Below, in pieces: positions 10,953 through 22,830 of a stretch of DNA of 64,000 nt. This stretch comes from Sabethes cyaneus (Eukaryota > Arthropoda > Insecta > Diptera > Culicidae). Where the stretch lies: assembly GCF_943734655.1 (NCBI RefSeq), contig NC_071355.1, forward strand, positions 196,539,939-196,603,938, in the 5' to 3' direction. Position 1 is the stretch's first letter. Each line of letters opens with the position of its first letter. The notes beneath the pieces were generated by a model, which worked only from the letters and a program-made list of their open reading frames with translations, was not told the DNA's origin and did no database searches. Both the position numbers and the translations under genes were made by a program.

Positions 10953-13900
10953 GTATGACCGCATTTCAATTGCCCTCTGATATGAAAATATAAATCAATT
11001 TTCATTCACTAGCCATTTGCAGCATTTTGATTTTAATTTCGGCATATGGTGCTCTATTTACACTACTTACCAATGTGTGAGGCAGTTGCGCCTGAAACTC
11101 TTCTATCGTGTTGACACAGCTAGTATTCGAGTGACAACCATTTGCTCCTGGTGCTATTGTATATGAACGATTCAATGATACACTAGGGCCATCAGCAAAC
11201 TGTTTTCACTGCAAAACTAGTTATCTTCAATGAGCCGACATGTAGGCAATACCGACACATTATCCATCGGTCTCTCTTTTGTTCTGTTTTTGAAAAGCAG
11301 TAATCCCTGTGCAGAGTTTTTCGGCCTACCGGATTTAACCACACAGACACCGCTATAGAAAATGGGCCCAATTTAGCCGCAGCGACTTAATCATTTCTCG
11401 TAACTATAACTCAAATTTAGTAGCGTTTCATTAAGATCAAAATACACGTCGATTTTCAGTAAATATTATTCTATCAACTGGTATAAAAATCTTGTCTCGA
11501 ATGAATATAGTTTTAACGTAATTTCTGAACATTGTTCAGGCTACCGCTTAATGGGCTGAAAATACCCTCCTGTACCCTAAATATTGCCACCCTAAAACTG
11601 TTCGTTACAACTGACATGAAACCTTTATTCATTCCTGCCATTCCGACTAGAATGCAATTGGTAATGCAACAAGCTCACATCGCACCGAGCCACAAATCTT
11701 TTCTAATCGCAACCGGCTCAATCGTTGCATCGAAAGAACGCAATTATTCAGGTTATTAGCTAATGGATGCACGCGACCAAACCATCATCAGAGTGGGCAC
11801 ATTATTTGCGTCCTCGCCAGCCGGCCATGTGGCATGTGGTGCTGATGTCCAAATTGAAACGTTCGATCCGCGTAATCGGAGGTGCTTAACGCTTTTGCAT
11901 AATGAGGTCCCTCCGCTTGCTAACGGACCAACCGAGATAATCGACCAATTTATTGGGTTGCTGCATCGCCACCAAGCCAATTGATGACTGTCCATCGCGC
12001 GAGTCTGCAAGCCGAGCGATCGAGCGAGCGAGTGCCGGAGCTAATCCACCAATCATGATGCAACGCTAAATATTTGTCTTCCCGCACGCAATGTGTTTAT
12101 GTCATTAGAGATCCCGCTGCGTGGGGCTGCCACCATTTGGAGGAAAACATTTATAATATCCGGCCATCATTGCGGTACGATCTGCGATGGCTTCTTTTCG
12201 AGCTCGGCCGGGCAGAGGCATGGTCTACGCGTCCCGCTGTGACATCATACTCTGCGCGATTATCGATATCAAATCTTACCAATGAATAAAGGTCTCAGAA
12301 ATTTTAAGGACGCCGTACAGTGGGTAAGAAGGGACGGAATCGTACTTCTAGGGATTGCTGTTATTCTTTAAAGCAGAACACATCGTTCTCGCTGTGCGTA
12401 GCCTCATTGGTGTGTATACAGATATTGCGCGGTATTAGTCATACGGCTCGCTTTGGGTGCCAATAAAATGAATAACGAGACAATTTATCAACAATCTAAC
12501 TCCCGAAAGGCGTGAGAGTGCGCTTGTTTGTCGATTGGAGGACTCCCGACGATTTCCAAGAACTTCGAGATCGAGCTCCTGAGTATTGTTGCTGCCGGCA
12601 CTGCGCACCGATATCCTCTCGTGCGAGACGATGCCGGTGGAAATGGTGCCCCTCGGTAACTTGGCAGCCAGTGTTTTTCTCTTCCTTTGATTAGGCTCAT
12701 TTATTACATGATTATTACGCGTTGGTCGACTCGATTCAGTAACAAATAGGCGATTGCGATTTGCCACATGCTGCCACGGGAAGGCGCACATGGGAAGGCC
12801 CTCTCCGGTGGGACGCGGTCCAGACTAATAAGACAGCAAAATGTTTGCCTTTGGCAGCATGCGGGTTTTACAATGGTGCGCAGTCAGTTAGTCAGACAGC
12901 ACGAACGCATACACAGATCGATTCGAGCAGATAGAGATGTTAAATAATTAAATTGTCTTTTGATTAACTGCTGCACATCACATATGCGAAGCGAGAACGG
13001 TTTGCTGCTAGGCCAGGCCCGGCCAGGACTACACACGAGACAGTCGAGATAGTTGGGATTTTTTCAGCGGCAGAACATTACCGCACGAATCTAAAATTGA
13101 TCTATCATTTCCATTTGAGGCGAAGCATATCTTGATAAAACTGCTACGGGTTTGACTGATGGTTCAGGATAGGATCGTTTTGATGTTCGACCACACCCGT
13201 TCCCGGGTTGACCGGGTGTATCCTGAGATCGAATCAATGATAGAATGGATTCCACGGGAGATTCTGCTGCGGTTGGGAATGGTTACCCGCTGATGTTAGT
13301 TAGGGTGCCACACAGTGGCGGAATGTTGGTTGAATAAAAGTGAAGTTCATGAATATTTTGAAAATTTCTTAACATTCGTTCAGTATTTCGTTTTATCATA
13401 TTTGATTTATTTACTAGCAGAAAACCTATACTAGACTATTACATTCCTCACAGAAACGTCAGAGATGGCTTAAAAACCAATTCAACAATTTGTGTTATCC
13501 TTCTATGACTTTGATTATAGACAAATGAGATACAATTTATAAGAAATATGAATTGCTACCAATGTATAACTAACTAAACTAAAAAATTGGTTTTTTTTTA
13601 AATAAATAAAAAGGAAATTATTTTTCAAGTATATACTAAATTAGAAAATAGCTTCCCCACTTTATATTAATTTCACAATTGAGAATGATATAGATAAATA
13701 TTGCCTACAATCTAATTGTTTCCTACAGATGATCTCGATAATATGCAAAATTTTCGCGGCAGCCTCCGGAAGTCTGCTCCCGGTGACCTTGCCGGCAAAA
13801 TTAATTAATATAGTAAATTAAGCTTCCAATCGAAATACTTGCAAGACATCCTAACACGAATCAAAGCAAAATACACATCTCTCGCCTAATTTATTTGTTT

Positions 13901-15377
13901 ATTACGGGTATTAATTTTGTGGCTCGCGTATAAATTAACATGTCCTCTCATTTCTTCACACACCCGTTTCGAACCGAGGAGGGAAACCACACCGAACCAC
14001 TAACGGGGGGGAAAGAAAGCGAAAATCGGATCGCGCGAACCGCGCATTTGAATCGCATCGCCGAGACCGGGACTGATCGGCGGATCTCCTTCGCACACAA
14101 ACGCACGCACACCTTGTTTCGTACACACATTCATACACGCACCCAATCAAGGGTCGACGGAGATGTTATGATTCGAGTTTTGTTTTCTTCTCGGGCTTTC
14201 TGTTTACCCAAGCAGATCTGCGCCAGGCCTGGGCGAAGTTTCCCGTAGGTTCCAGCCGGCCTGTAGTACCCGGGCGTAGACCGCATTCGACGAAGCGTTA
14301 ATCTTTCTGTGCGCTTTACCGCTCTCCTCCTGGTCCTGTTCCTCCTCCTCTTAACAAGCCAACCAAGCGCACCAGAAACACTCCGCGCCTGCTCTTGTTT
14401 CCACGAAACACCACCACCACCCATCTATTTGTTGTATATGATCTTCACACCTTGGCCGAAACTTGGTTTCCAATTGAAGTGTTTGTTTTGCTGGCCTTTC
14501 AACCCAACCCTCCTGCCTGGTCCGGGCTGTGGGCTGTGTGTTGGTTTGTTTTGCTTCGCATTGAACGTTGGAGATTTTCGAGGACCCCCGAGAGTCCGGC
14601 GGGCGGGTTCCAAGAACGTGTCTAGTTTTGTTAACAACAGATTCCAGAAAATAGCACTTGGGATACGATTTAGAACCACACAGAGCACGGATCCCTCAAT
14701 TAATTTCGCTGCTGCCAATGACGATGGTGGTCTCGAAAGTGATTAGAAGAGTTCGATATATGTTTTTTGTTTAGTTTTCTACTGATTCTCTCTAACGTTC
14801 GTAACTCTTCGAGTTACTAGGAAAAAATGGAATTCAGAAAATATTAGCTATTGATAAAAAAGTTTGGTTCGATTTTTTGCACCGAATGGGAAGTTCTATT
14901 TCAAATTTTGTTTAAGGTATTTTCGGTAGGAATTAAGGTTATAAATCATTTGATTCGGCTACTTTAGGTGTGGCAAACAATTTATTAGACCCTATCCCAT
15001 ATGTTGTGTAGTTGTTTAATGTTCTAGCTTTGAAATATTGGTCCCGCCATTATGTTTGGCAGCATCTATTAGTGAACCTTGGAGAATTTTGGACACCTAG
15101 AAGTTTCAAACGATTTGTTCAATGATTTTTTGAGGTCCTTCAAATTCGGTTTTCATAGGTTTGTGCAATGAATTGGCGAGATTTCTATAATTTGAATAGT
15201 ATTTTTAACTTAAAGACTTCACTAGACTTTGATTCAATATTCATCAAGCCTAAGAACTGATGGGTGTTACCTGTTACGATTAAATTTTGGTCGTCGCATT
15301 ACAAAACATGGCGTACCCGTAATTTTGTAGTTGTTTGTGCAGAATGATTTGGTTTGTGACATCTGCTCTTCAATTGA
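10953..15377. other. Intergenic, mostly unique-looking sequence
   Basis: No recognisable gene. GC-richer, low-repeat patches at about 11760-12290, 12490-12860 and 13930-14740 alternate with AT-rich DNA. Frames such as 14309-14746 plus are composition-driven (CT- and Pro-rich) and show no domain. These patches could be host regulatory or untranslated sequence, but nothing in them decides that. Confidence 0.4.
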
Positions 15378-15870
15378 TTGTTCAACCAAGAGATGCAACG
15401 CATGAAAATTGGGCTCGTGCATCTCAAAGATCCGAACTATTCGCATGTCGAGCTAGCGAAATTATTAAAAGTGACCAATTCAGTCATCATCAATGTAATA
15501 AAAGTGTTTAGATCGGACGAAAGCCTTGCGTCACAGCAACGAACCGTCGAAAACGAGCCGCATTGTCGACTCATAAGAAGATCAAGGATCCAAATCGCAA
15601 AACAAAATGGCTAACAAAGGTTCCCAGATGCGGTACACGAAGATGCTGATGAAGCTCGGTTGCCTAGTGACGGACGACGACACCAACGTCAAGACAAACT
15701 CCAAACAACTCTCACGGTAGAAGTTTTATATGGCAACCGGATGCGGAAAGGTTGCTGGCATTTTCAAGCATATGGAATTATCATAGTTTACTAAGAAATA
15801 TCTGATTCACTAGGCTATATGTAGCTGTATGTACCACAAAAAGCAACATTTTGGAGAATCATTTGCATTT
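15378..15870 (+). pseudogene. Tc1/mariner-type transposase relic
   Basis: The first part (15378-15614) carries a helix-turn-helix-like DNA-binding segment: DPNYSHVELAKLLKV followed by IIKV-type residues and FRSDESLASQQRT. Another frame continues with YTKMLMKLGCLVTDDDTNVK near 15636-15690, where the first catalytic Asp of the DDE/D domain is expected, then FYMATGCGKVAGIFKHM. TAG stops and a large deletion between the binding and catalytic parts make it dead. I found no intact catalytic C-terminus or terminal inverted repeats, so the full extent is unknown. It differs from the ITmD37E copy at 29.5-30.7 kb. Confidence 0.7.
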
Positions 15871-16301
15871 CTTGATTGTTCCGTGCTGTTTTGGCCGAAA
15901 TACTATATGTTTCCAGCGCTCAAGCAGGGCTATCGGTTGTTGCGATTCGATTACGTGAAGTGAGCTTCAAAAACGCATCCCCGCCAAAAAACGGTATGAA
16001 ACGTTTGATTTGCTATAGCATTTAATATTTTTTCAAATAAGTAAAAGCAGACCAATATACCCCACTTGCGGTGGTGTCATTTGACCCCTTGGAAATGTGT
16101 GTACAAACATAGGTAAACAGATCTAAGTTGAAGTCAATTGCTATTATTTAATTCAATTAGTATTGTAGAGTAACCGTGGTGGGAATAATTTATTACCAAT
16201 GTCCAAATTCCAGGTAATTCACGTACGCGGTGCAAAATGCCACAGCTGCAGTATAATGTGCCCCATGCAGAAAAGAAAGGGTGCACCAGAAGACCGGTTT
16301 A

Positions 16302-17440
16302 TCTATACCTATAAAACTGGATTTCTTTCTGTCTGTCCGTATGTTCCTTATAGAATCGAAAACTACTGAACCGATCGGCGATAAAATTTGCATGTAGGGG
16401 TTTCTGGAGCCAGGGAAGATTCTTTTGATGGTTAGAGACCCCTCCCCTCATTAAGAGGGGGGGGCTTCCACACAAATGAAACACAAATGTCTGCATAACT
16501 CGAGAACTAATCAAGCAAATGGACCCAAATTTAGCATGTGGGTGTTTTTATATGCAATTTTTTTTCTATGGTGATTTGAGACCACTCCCCTGTTTAGGAG
16601 GGGAATCATATCCCCTCCCCCTTCAATAGTAGGGTGGGCTCCTATACAAATGAAATACAATTATCCTCATAACTAGAGAACTAATCAAGCAAATGGAACC
16701 AAATTTGGCATGTGGAGGGTTTTGGAGGCAAGAATTTTTTTATGATGGTTTGAGACCCCTCACCCCTGTAGTAAGTGGATAAGGACTCTCATACAAATAA
16801 AACAGAAATTTTTACGTTACTCAAAAACTAATTGAACTCGAGAAATTTTAGACTCTTTCATAAAACATTAGTCAATAACAAGACCACCAGAAACTATCAA
16901 TAGTAACATTAGATAATTCAGCGCGAGACGGCCACAGGCCGTGAGTGTTACCAGCTACCTGCTGTCGGAAGTGCCGACCACTGCGGAAGACAGACCCCGT
17001 AGAGATCACCTCTATCTAGGTTTATTTATTTTTCTAGATCGACTGACCTCTATTACTTTCCTTCAGTTGGGTCACCCCTGCGAAATGGTACTTTCTACGA
17101 AAAGATTTTCCGTGAAATGGTACATCCCGTGTAAGGTTTTTCGGGAAATGGTAATTTGCGAAATTCTACATACTGCGTTATGGTCAACCGAGAATTGGTG
17201 TTCCGCGAAATGGTTTGTAATGATGGCGAATATTTAAATGCTATCCGCTTTATTTTATCAGACTAATCAATGGGGGAGTTGTTTTCTACTTTATTGTGAG
17301 GAAAATTTGTATATTAAAACACCCATGAACTCCCCAGAAACTTGCAAAACTCGAGATTGTTACAAAGGTCATCCGAGATTCACGATTTATGTACAACATA
17401 GTTTAATTTGTGGCAATATGAAGTTTGTCGGGTCAGCTAG
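16302..17440 (+). mobile_element. Helitron-like non-autonomous element
   Basis: The left end begins TCTATACCTATAAAACTGG directly after an A, and the right end finishes GTCGGGTCAGCTAG directly before a T. This fits the Helitron rule of 5' TC, 3' CTRR and insertion between A and T. The interior from about 16360 has about three diverged tandem modules of 150-190 bases, each with AACTAATCAAGCAAATGG-like, GCATGTNGG-like and GAGACCCCTCCCC-like segments. No Rep/helicase coding was seen. The expected GC-rich hairpin just before CTAG is weak, so the class call is probable rather than certain. Confidence 0.6.
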
Positions 17441-17819
17441 TTTTATATACAAATACGATATATTGAAAACAACGGGAATAGTTTTACTTTCTACAAAATA
17501 TAGTTGGTCTGTCACTGTTAGAAATGCTCAAATTGCCGCATACTGCAGATGGGGCATTTTACACCGCGCAAACGAGAAACACAACATTTAGATGCTTTTA
17601 TTCAATAATTCCTTCAAATTTATTACACAATACTAAATGTAATAAACAATTGCAATTGGTTTTCAGCTCAAATACCAACATATACTCGTAGTGGTAACGT
17701 TAATTTGGGGAAACATAACAGAGATATTTCCAATTATTCTTAGGGGGGGGGAGGGGGCACATTATTTACATTTCCCCTAACAACGTTCGTCTCCAGACAG
17801 TTGACTCCTGACGGCAATA

Positions 17820-17985
17820 AACTGGAAGGGGTTAGTACCGAATGACCGAAACACAGATGGTCAAATAGCCGAAATCTAAATTACCGAATTCCAATAACTG
17901 CCTCAGACGGATGAAATTTTATTTGGCCGAGTAACGAACGACTTAAAAGACCTCAAAAGACTTAAAATGTAATGACGAATTTTCT
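17820..17985. repeat. GGCCGAA-type interspersed repeat, left part
   Basis: Clustered short motifs related to TGGCCGAA, AACCGAATGACCGAAA and AATAGCCGAAAT. The same motif cluster occurs at 19690-19800 on the other side of the L1-like fragment, suggesting one repeat region that was interrupted. I do not know a named family. Confidence 0.5.
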
Positions 17986-17989
17986 CGAA

Positions 17990-18130
17990 ATGGTTGCTTA
18001 CGGAAGACCCATGTGCACTTGCCGTATTTGAATGAAAAGTGTTGATAATCCTCAGTTTTGGCGGAGTACAAACGGAAAAAGGAGAGTGGCCAAGGCGTAT
18101 GAGCTACGAGCTGTAGGCTACTTGCAAAGA
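17990..18130 (+). pseudogene. RTE-type LINE C-terminal scrap
   Basis: One frame from 17992 reads WLLTEDPCALAVFE, a stop, then FGGVQTEKGEWPRRMSYEL, matching the same region of the RTE-type copies at 22-294 and 33165-33788. Only about 45 codons remain. It lies within the GGCCGAA/TTAGGCAT repeat cluster. Confidence 0.75.
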
Positions 18131-18149
18131 TTCCCATCGTACCGGTGCA

Positions 18150-18320
18150 CTACGGTAGGCATGTGTACGATCGGAATATGAACGTTAGGCATACTGATTT
18201 TAGGCATATGGACATTAGGCATAATGGATGATATTTGGCGTAAGCATCAGGGACCATTTAGCAGAAAAACATTTAGAATAACGGCCATTTGACATAATTC
18301 TGTAATAAATCTTGCTAATT
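18150..18320. repeat. TTAGGCAT-type repeat cluster
   Basis: Short variants of GTTAGGCATA, TTAGGCATATGGAC and TTAGGCATAATGGA follow one another. Related words in inverted orientation (GTCCATTTTGCCTA, GTGCCTATCCATTA, GTCCATTATGCG) lie at 19965-20045. The two clusters flank the L1-like fragment. Confidence 0.45.
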
Positions 18321-18343
18321 TTCCCTAGCTCTCGCATTTTTTT

Positions 18344-19680
18344 TTAATCCTCTTTATTTTTAAAATTGTATATGTACATGGTCAAATTGTGTATCAAATT
18401 CGCAACATTCTGGCTTGATTGAGGTGTTTCGTTTATGAATATAATATACCTAATGAACATCTTCATTATTCTTCTCATGCTGTTTGGATGATTTGCTCTT
18501 TGCAGCTCTGGGTATTGTAAAGTCTTGAAAGATTGAATTCTAGCTATGCTTGATAATTCTGTGAATATGTAATTCCATAGTGGTTGAATATACGTGCACT
18601 CTGAGTATTTATGTTCTAGTGTCTCAACAGCGTCACAATTCGCACAGTTGGGCGTGTCTCCGCGGTTCTCTCTGTGATTCAGCTAATGGTGGTCTAGTTT
18701 TTCGTTGCAGAGTAGGTAGTATACAGACTTCTCCTCAGATGTCAATTCTTTGCGGTTTATGTTTTTCCAAACTTTGGGCCAGTCCCTGTTAGAGTCACGT
18801 TCGATGCGATTTTCTGGGAGTCTATGGAGAAATTGTTTGTATATCTTTTGCGCTGTCGATTCGGTTATCACTTCTAGCGGAATGCTAAGAAGTTCTTTTA
18901 TTATCTCCTTGATATGTGACATTTCGACAGGGATGTTTTGTATCTCTCTTCGGCTCCTGGTCTGCAAAGCGTATTCATTTTGGTAGGGGAGTATCCTTCT
19001 GGTTTCTTGAAATCGATTTACTAGGAGTGACTTGCTTTTTCGAAGCGGACAGTGTAACCCAAGACCTCCGTTGATTTTCGGTTTAACAATTTGTTCATAT
19101 CGTACTCTGTGCGGAGTTCCACTCCAAAGAAACTGCGATATTCGTTGTTTAATCACTGTTCCTGTTCCAGCTGGCAATGGTAATATAGATGCGATATACC
19201 ATAACTTGGAGCATATGTAAGTATTCAGTATCCAAGTTCTCTGCCTTACATTCATTATTCTCGCATGATTTAACCAAAGAAATGAGTTCAGATTACGCTT
19301 TAATTTGTCCCAGTTAGAGCGTACGGTTTCCTCAATTGTTCGGCAGAAATTTACACCGAGGATGTTCACCTCGTCTTGGATTATAAGCTCTTGCGGTGTA
19401 GGGAAGTCTTCTGACAGTTTGAGGCCCACTGTTTTTTGTAAATTTAGTTGCGCTCCGGATGCTGTTCCGAATAGGCGAAAGCTATCAATCACCATCTGCG
19501 TTTTGGAAGAATGCTTAATTCTGACCGTGATATCGTCCGCGTATGCTGTAATCGTTGCTCCTTGATCGTCGCATATATGCTTCAGTTTATCTATCAGCGG
19601 TTGTAGGTATATGACGAACAGGCACATGCTCAAGGGATCCCCTTGACGTACTGCATTGACTCGCATTGACTCGCCGGGCT
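18344..19680 (-). pseudogene. L1/Tx1-like LINE reverse transcriptase C-terminal half
   Basis: The minus-strand frame runs from about 19680 to a TAG at 18683, then continues in the same frame to TAA at 18344-18346. Motifs in order are VRQGDPLSMCLFVIYLQPL (motif B), AYADDITV (motif C catalytic Asp pair), LNLQKTVGLKLS, ILGVNFCRTIEE, WILNTYICSKLWYIASILPL, FLWSGTPHRV and PKINGGLGLHCPLRKSKSLL. After the stop comes a clear CCHC knuckle CANC-x7-H-x4-C and the tail to NFKNKED. The frame-preserving single stop shows slow decay. Motif A and the endonuclease are absent (5' truncation near 19680). The FLWSG and GGLGLHCP blocks favour the L1/Tx1 clade; the family name is unknown. Confidence 0.85.
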
Positions 19681-20060
19681 GGTACCGAATAACAAATAAC
19701 CAAAATCCAAATGGCCGAATTACTACAACTGTCATAGAATGCCGAAATTGTATTTGGTCGAATCCCCATTTGGCCGATTCACAAAAGGCCGAAACACGAG
19801 CGGCTAAACCGCTACTTGGCTGTGTTAAGCTGCATCAAATGCCGTAAAATAATTAAAAGATTCGTTCGTGTTTCGGACAGTAGATCTACTGCGCCGTTGG
19901 TTATTACATCCATTTTAGTTTTGACCTTTAGAACTGAGGCAATTAGAGGGCGGCAAATTGCGTAACGTCCATTTTGCCTACCATAAATTATATTTTCTAC
20001 ACGTTGTGCCTATCCATTATACCTATCGTCCATTATGCGTTATCTTAACTTCACGTTTAG
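19681..20060. repeat. GGCCGAA/GTCCATT repeat region, right part
   Basis: Right-hand counterpart of the clusters at 17820-18320. It holds AATGGCCGAATTACTAC, ATTTGGTCGAATCC and TTTGGCCGATTC, followed by CATTTTGCCTACC and CCATTATACCTATCG words. The L1-like fragment appears inserted between the two halves, though no clean TSD was found. Confidence 0.45.
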
Positions 20061-20604
20061 GATACAATAGAAAGAATTTAGAAAAATTTCTGTTCAATAG
20101 CATGCTTCGATCAGTCGCTTGCATACAACATATTGCATGCAAGCGTTACACGCTGGACTGGACACAACGAAACTATACAGGGTGTTAGGTAGATTAGTTC
20201 AAATATTTTAGGGGGTGAGACATGACCACACTTGACGAAAAAATCCTTTTACGCATTTGGTCGAATCTCAAACGTTGCAGAGTTATTAAACATTTCTAGG
20301 TTTCGCTTCTGTTTCTCTTAAATTAGGCCATTGCAAATTATTTTTAAAGTTTTTGTCACAACCCCCCCCCCCCCCCTTGGGAATTGGCTTGAAAAATCGA
20401 GGGGCAAACAAATAATTTGTAGGATCTGAGCTAATTTTTTTTATAAAATCAATTATCTGTGGGCTCTATAGCCTGAAAACTCGAAAAATGAGTTGAGTTA
20501 ACACTTCTAGCACGAAATAGAAATTCAAACAGTGAAATTTCCGAAAATCGACCAAACAATTTTTTTTGTTTTTGTCCTTTTTCGTAGGGTTTTGCATGAA
20601 AAAT

Positions 20605-21187
20605 AATAACGTAGGGTTAATTTCTAATTCCCGTCGTAGTAAGGAAAGCCACTCTAATTTTCATCATTTCTTAGGTGGATTTCTTAGGTGGAAATACTCT
20701 AAAAGTTCTCCTGCTGATTTGACTCAAACACCCTTATCTTCCGATCCGTGCCCTTTGAATTCACTAAAAAGCGATTATTAAAGCATTTTATTGAAATTAC
20801 GCAACTGATTTTATATCTTAAATTCGTCGTACCGTTTTAAAATCCGTCCATCAAAATTTTTCATCGTCCGAACTAAAAATAAAAATAATGTTTACGAAGC
20901 TAGCACGCATGTATTTGTGTAGGACGGCATGAAAATGTTATTGTGCAAAATTTCTGCGGGTCAGGCAAGTTTTCCCGGCTGCAAAATAACGACAATGCGT
21001 TGCGTGATCATCAGCGTGATCAAAAGATCAGCAGCACTTTGATTGATCGCGTATGATAGTCTACGAACTAAAATATTAGGGAATAACTAATTTTACATTG
21101 TGTGTCATAAAAATCGCTGATATTTTTAATAATTTGTGTTCGATAGGACGGGAATAGGCAATTACGACGAAGTTGCAACATACCCTA
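20605..21187 (+). repeat. R1-associated repeat block, copy 1
   Basis: This stretch matches, in inverted orientation, 42965-43550. Shared words include TAATTTCTAATTCCCGTCG (approximately), GTACCGTTTTAAAATCC, CATCAAAATTTTTCATCG, TGATTGATCGCGTATGATAG, ATATTAGGGAATAACTA and ACGGGAATAGGCAATTACG. In copy 2 the block runs directly into R1-clade coding sequence, so this is probably the 5' part of an R1-type element truncated at 21187. Identity is high in patches, with indels. Confidence 0.7.
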
Positions 21188-22459
21188 TATATTAAAAGCA
21201 AGAATAGATTTGGTTTACACGTTTAAACTTTAAGTAAAAATGCCTAAAATCCATTTTTGTGCTCGATAAAAAAGTTCTCTTTTTTTCTCCGCGCTCCCCC
21301 TTCCCTTCAGTGGCCCAACACCGGTGGGACAAAAACTTTTTAAAATCTTTGTAATGACCTTTGCTATAGTACAAAAAGTATGCTAGCTAGCTCAATTCTG
21401 TTGCTTTCGTTCGGAAGTCGAGAAAATTTTACACTGAAAATGTCCCTTAAGGGGAAACCGAAAATGGTTCATAGATGGCTTGATAAATGGCGTTCGAGGC
21501 ATGTATTGTTTTGTGTCTTAAAAATGCATCGCACGCTTTCGCCACGTAATCAGTGCTTCCAGTGCTGTTATAATTTCCAAAAACTTATCATTCCATTTAT
21601 CGATCCGCTATATATCAACAAACGCTCAGCAAAACATAATTGCTTAAGGAAAATAAATTTAACTGATGATTTAACTGATATAGATCATTACATGCTCATA
21701 AAACATATAATCTGGAATTAGTTAATAGATATTTGGTTGCGCACATATTTCGTTGCACTAGAGATTTCCGAAAAAACAGCACCACGGTCTTAAAGTTTCG
21801 CCACATTAATGAGCTTTTAAAGAGCTTTCAACTTTTGTCGCATCGATAAGCTTAGAGTGAAGTAAATAAACGATCAGCTGACCAGGAGTGAAAAACTGGC
21901 CTTCAATGCAAACGGATTATTTACCATCCTTTTGATCCTATGCATTATTAAGTTGCTTCTGCACATCTTAAATGAATCGGAATGTCTTGATAAAGAAAAC
22001 AAACTATGTTTCGGGATGTTCGTATTCGGTGCGGTTGGCTGCGGATCAGCTGTGTTTATGTTTGCAAGCTCTACTATTTGACATGTATTACTAATACTTA
22101 TGCAACATTCAAATAAACGTTTAGGTTTTTAACGAACACATGAGATGTACAGTACAGTGTTTGTCGCACTAACATAATAACATTAGCCACTTTAGGTTTC
22201 TCCTTAAACCTCCTACTTGAAAATAGAAATATAAATGAATTTTTAGACTAGAACAAGATGCAAACGTCGCTTCTTGGAGAGGCGAAAACTGGGTCTTGGG
22301 GGTCGAATGCAAGTATTATTTAAAATTTTTGTGTAATTTATATGAGCAATCCCTCTAAAACATAAAGAGGGCGTAACCCAGAAATTTACTCAACAATTTT
22401 TTTTTAATTTGGCTTAGTAATATAAATCAAATAATTTATGGCTTACCTTCTTTTATAGT
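21188..22459. other. Intergenic, no recognisable feature
   Basis: AT-rich sequence. A 113-residue frame at 21380-21721 has no recognisable motif and no supporting context. No repeats with clear boundaries were seen. Confidence 0.45.
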
Positions 22460-22830
22460 GATGGTTCGACCGACGGGTCTCATTCAGGCGTTCCATGTTC
22501 CAGTTTAGAGTTCGCTGCCAAAAATCCAGATCGATCCATTTCTTCATTTACTGTAACAGGGTTTCCTACGGTAGGGTGTTGGTATGGCTGACTGTATCCT
22601 ATATTCTAGTTCTACCCTGGTGACAATGGCAACGCCACCGCTCTGTTACGCTCAAAGTCGATCGATTCTGAGGATTCTATGTCTCTATGTCAGAATCGCA
22701 ACGTCGATTTCATAGCGTCGCAGGAAATCGATGACTTCTTGCTTATTGCCATTCACAGTGTGTGCTTTCCAACTAAGGAAGTTAATGTTGAACGTCAAAG
22801 CTGGCCAAGTAGTGTACCATTTGCACAATC
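22460..22830 (-). pseudogene. LINE endonuclease N-terminal relic
   Basis: On the minus strand, from about 22798, one frame reads LTFNINFLSWKAHTVNGN, then KQEVIDFLRRYEIDVAILT, a stop, and later GGVAIVTRVELEYRIQSAIP. This is the usual start of an APE-type LINE endonuclease: an N-x-L-S-W-N/K opening, the helix before the catalytic Glu block, and the GGVAI strand. Three stops lie between 22640 and 22690. It differs from the RTE-type endonuclease at 6.1-6.8 kb and resembles Jockey/LOA-type endonucleases; the clade is uncertain. Confidence 0.7.

Noticed and set aside
20358..20376. Run of about 15 C residues
   Set aside because: Simple homopolymer; length may be a sequencing or assembly effect and no flanking structure was found.
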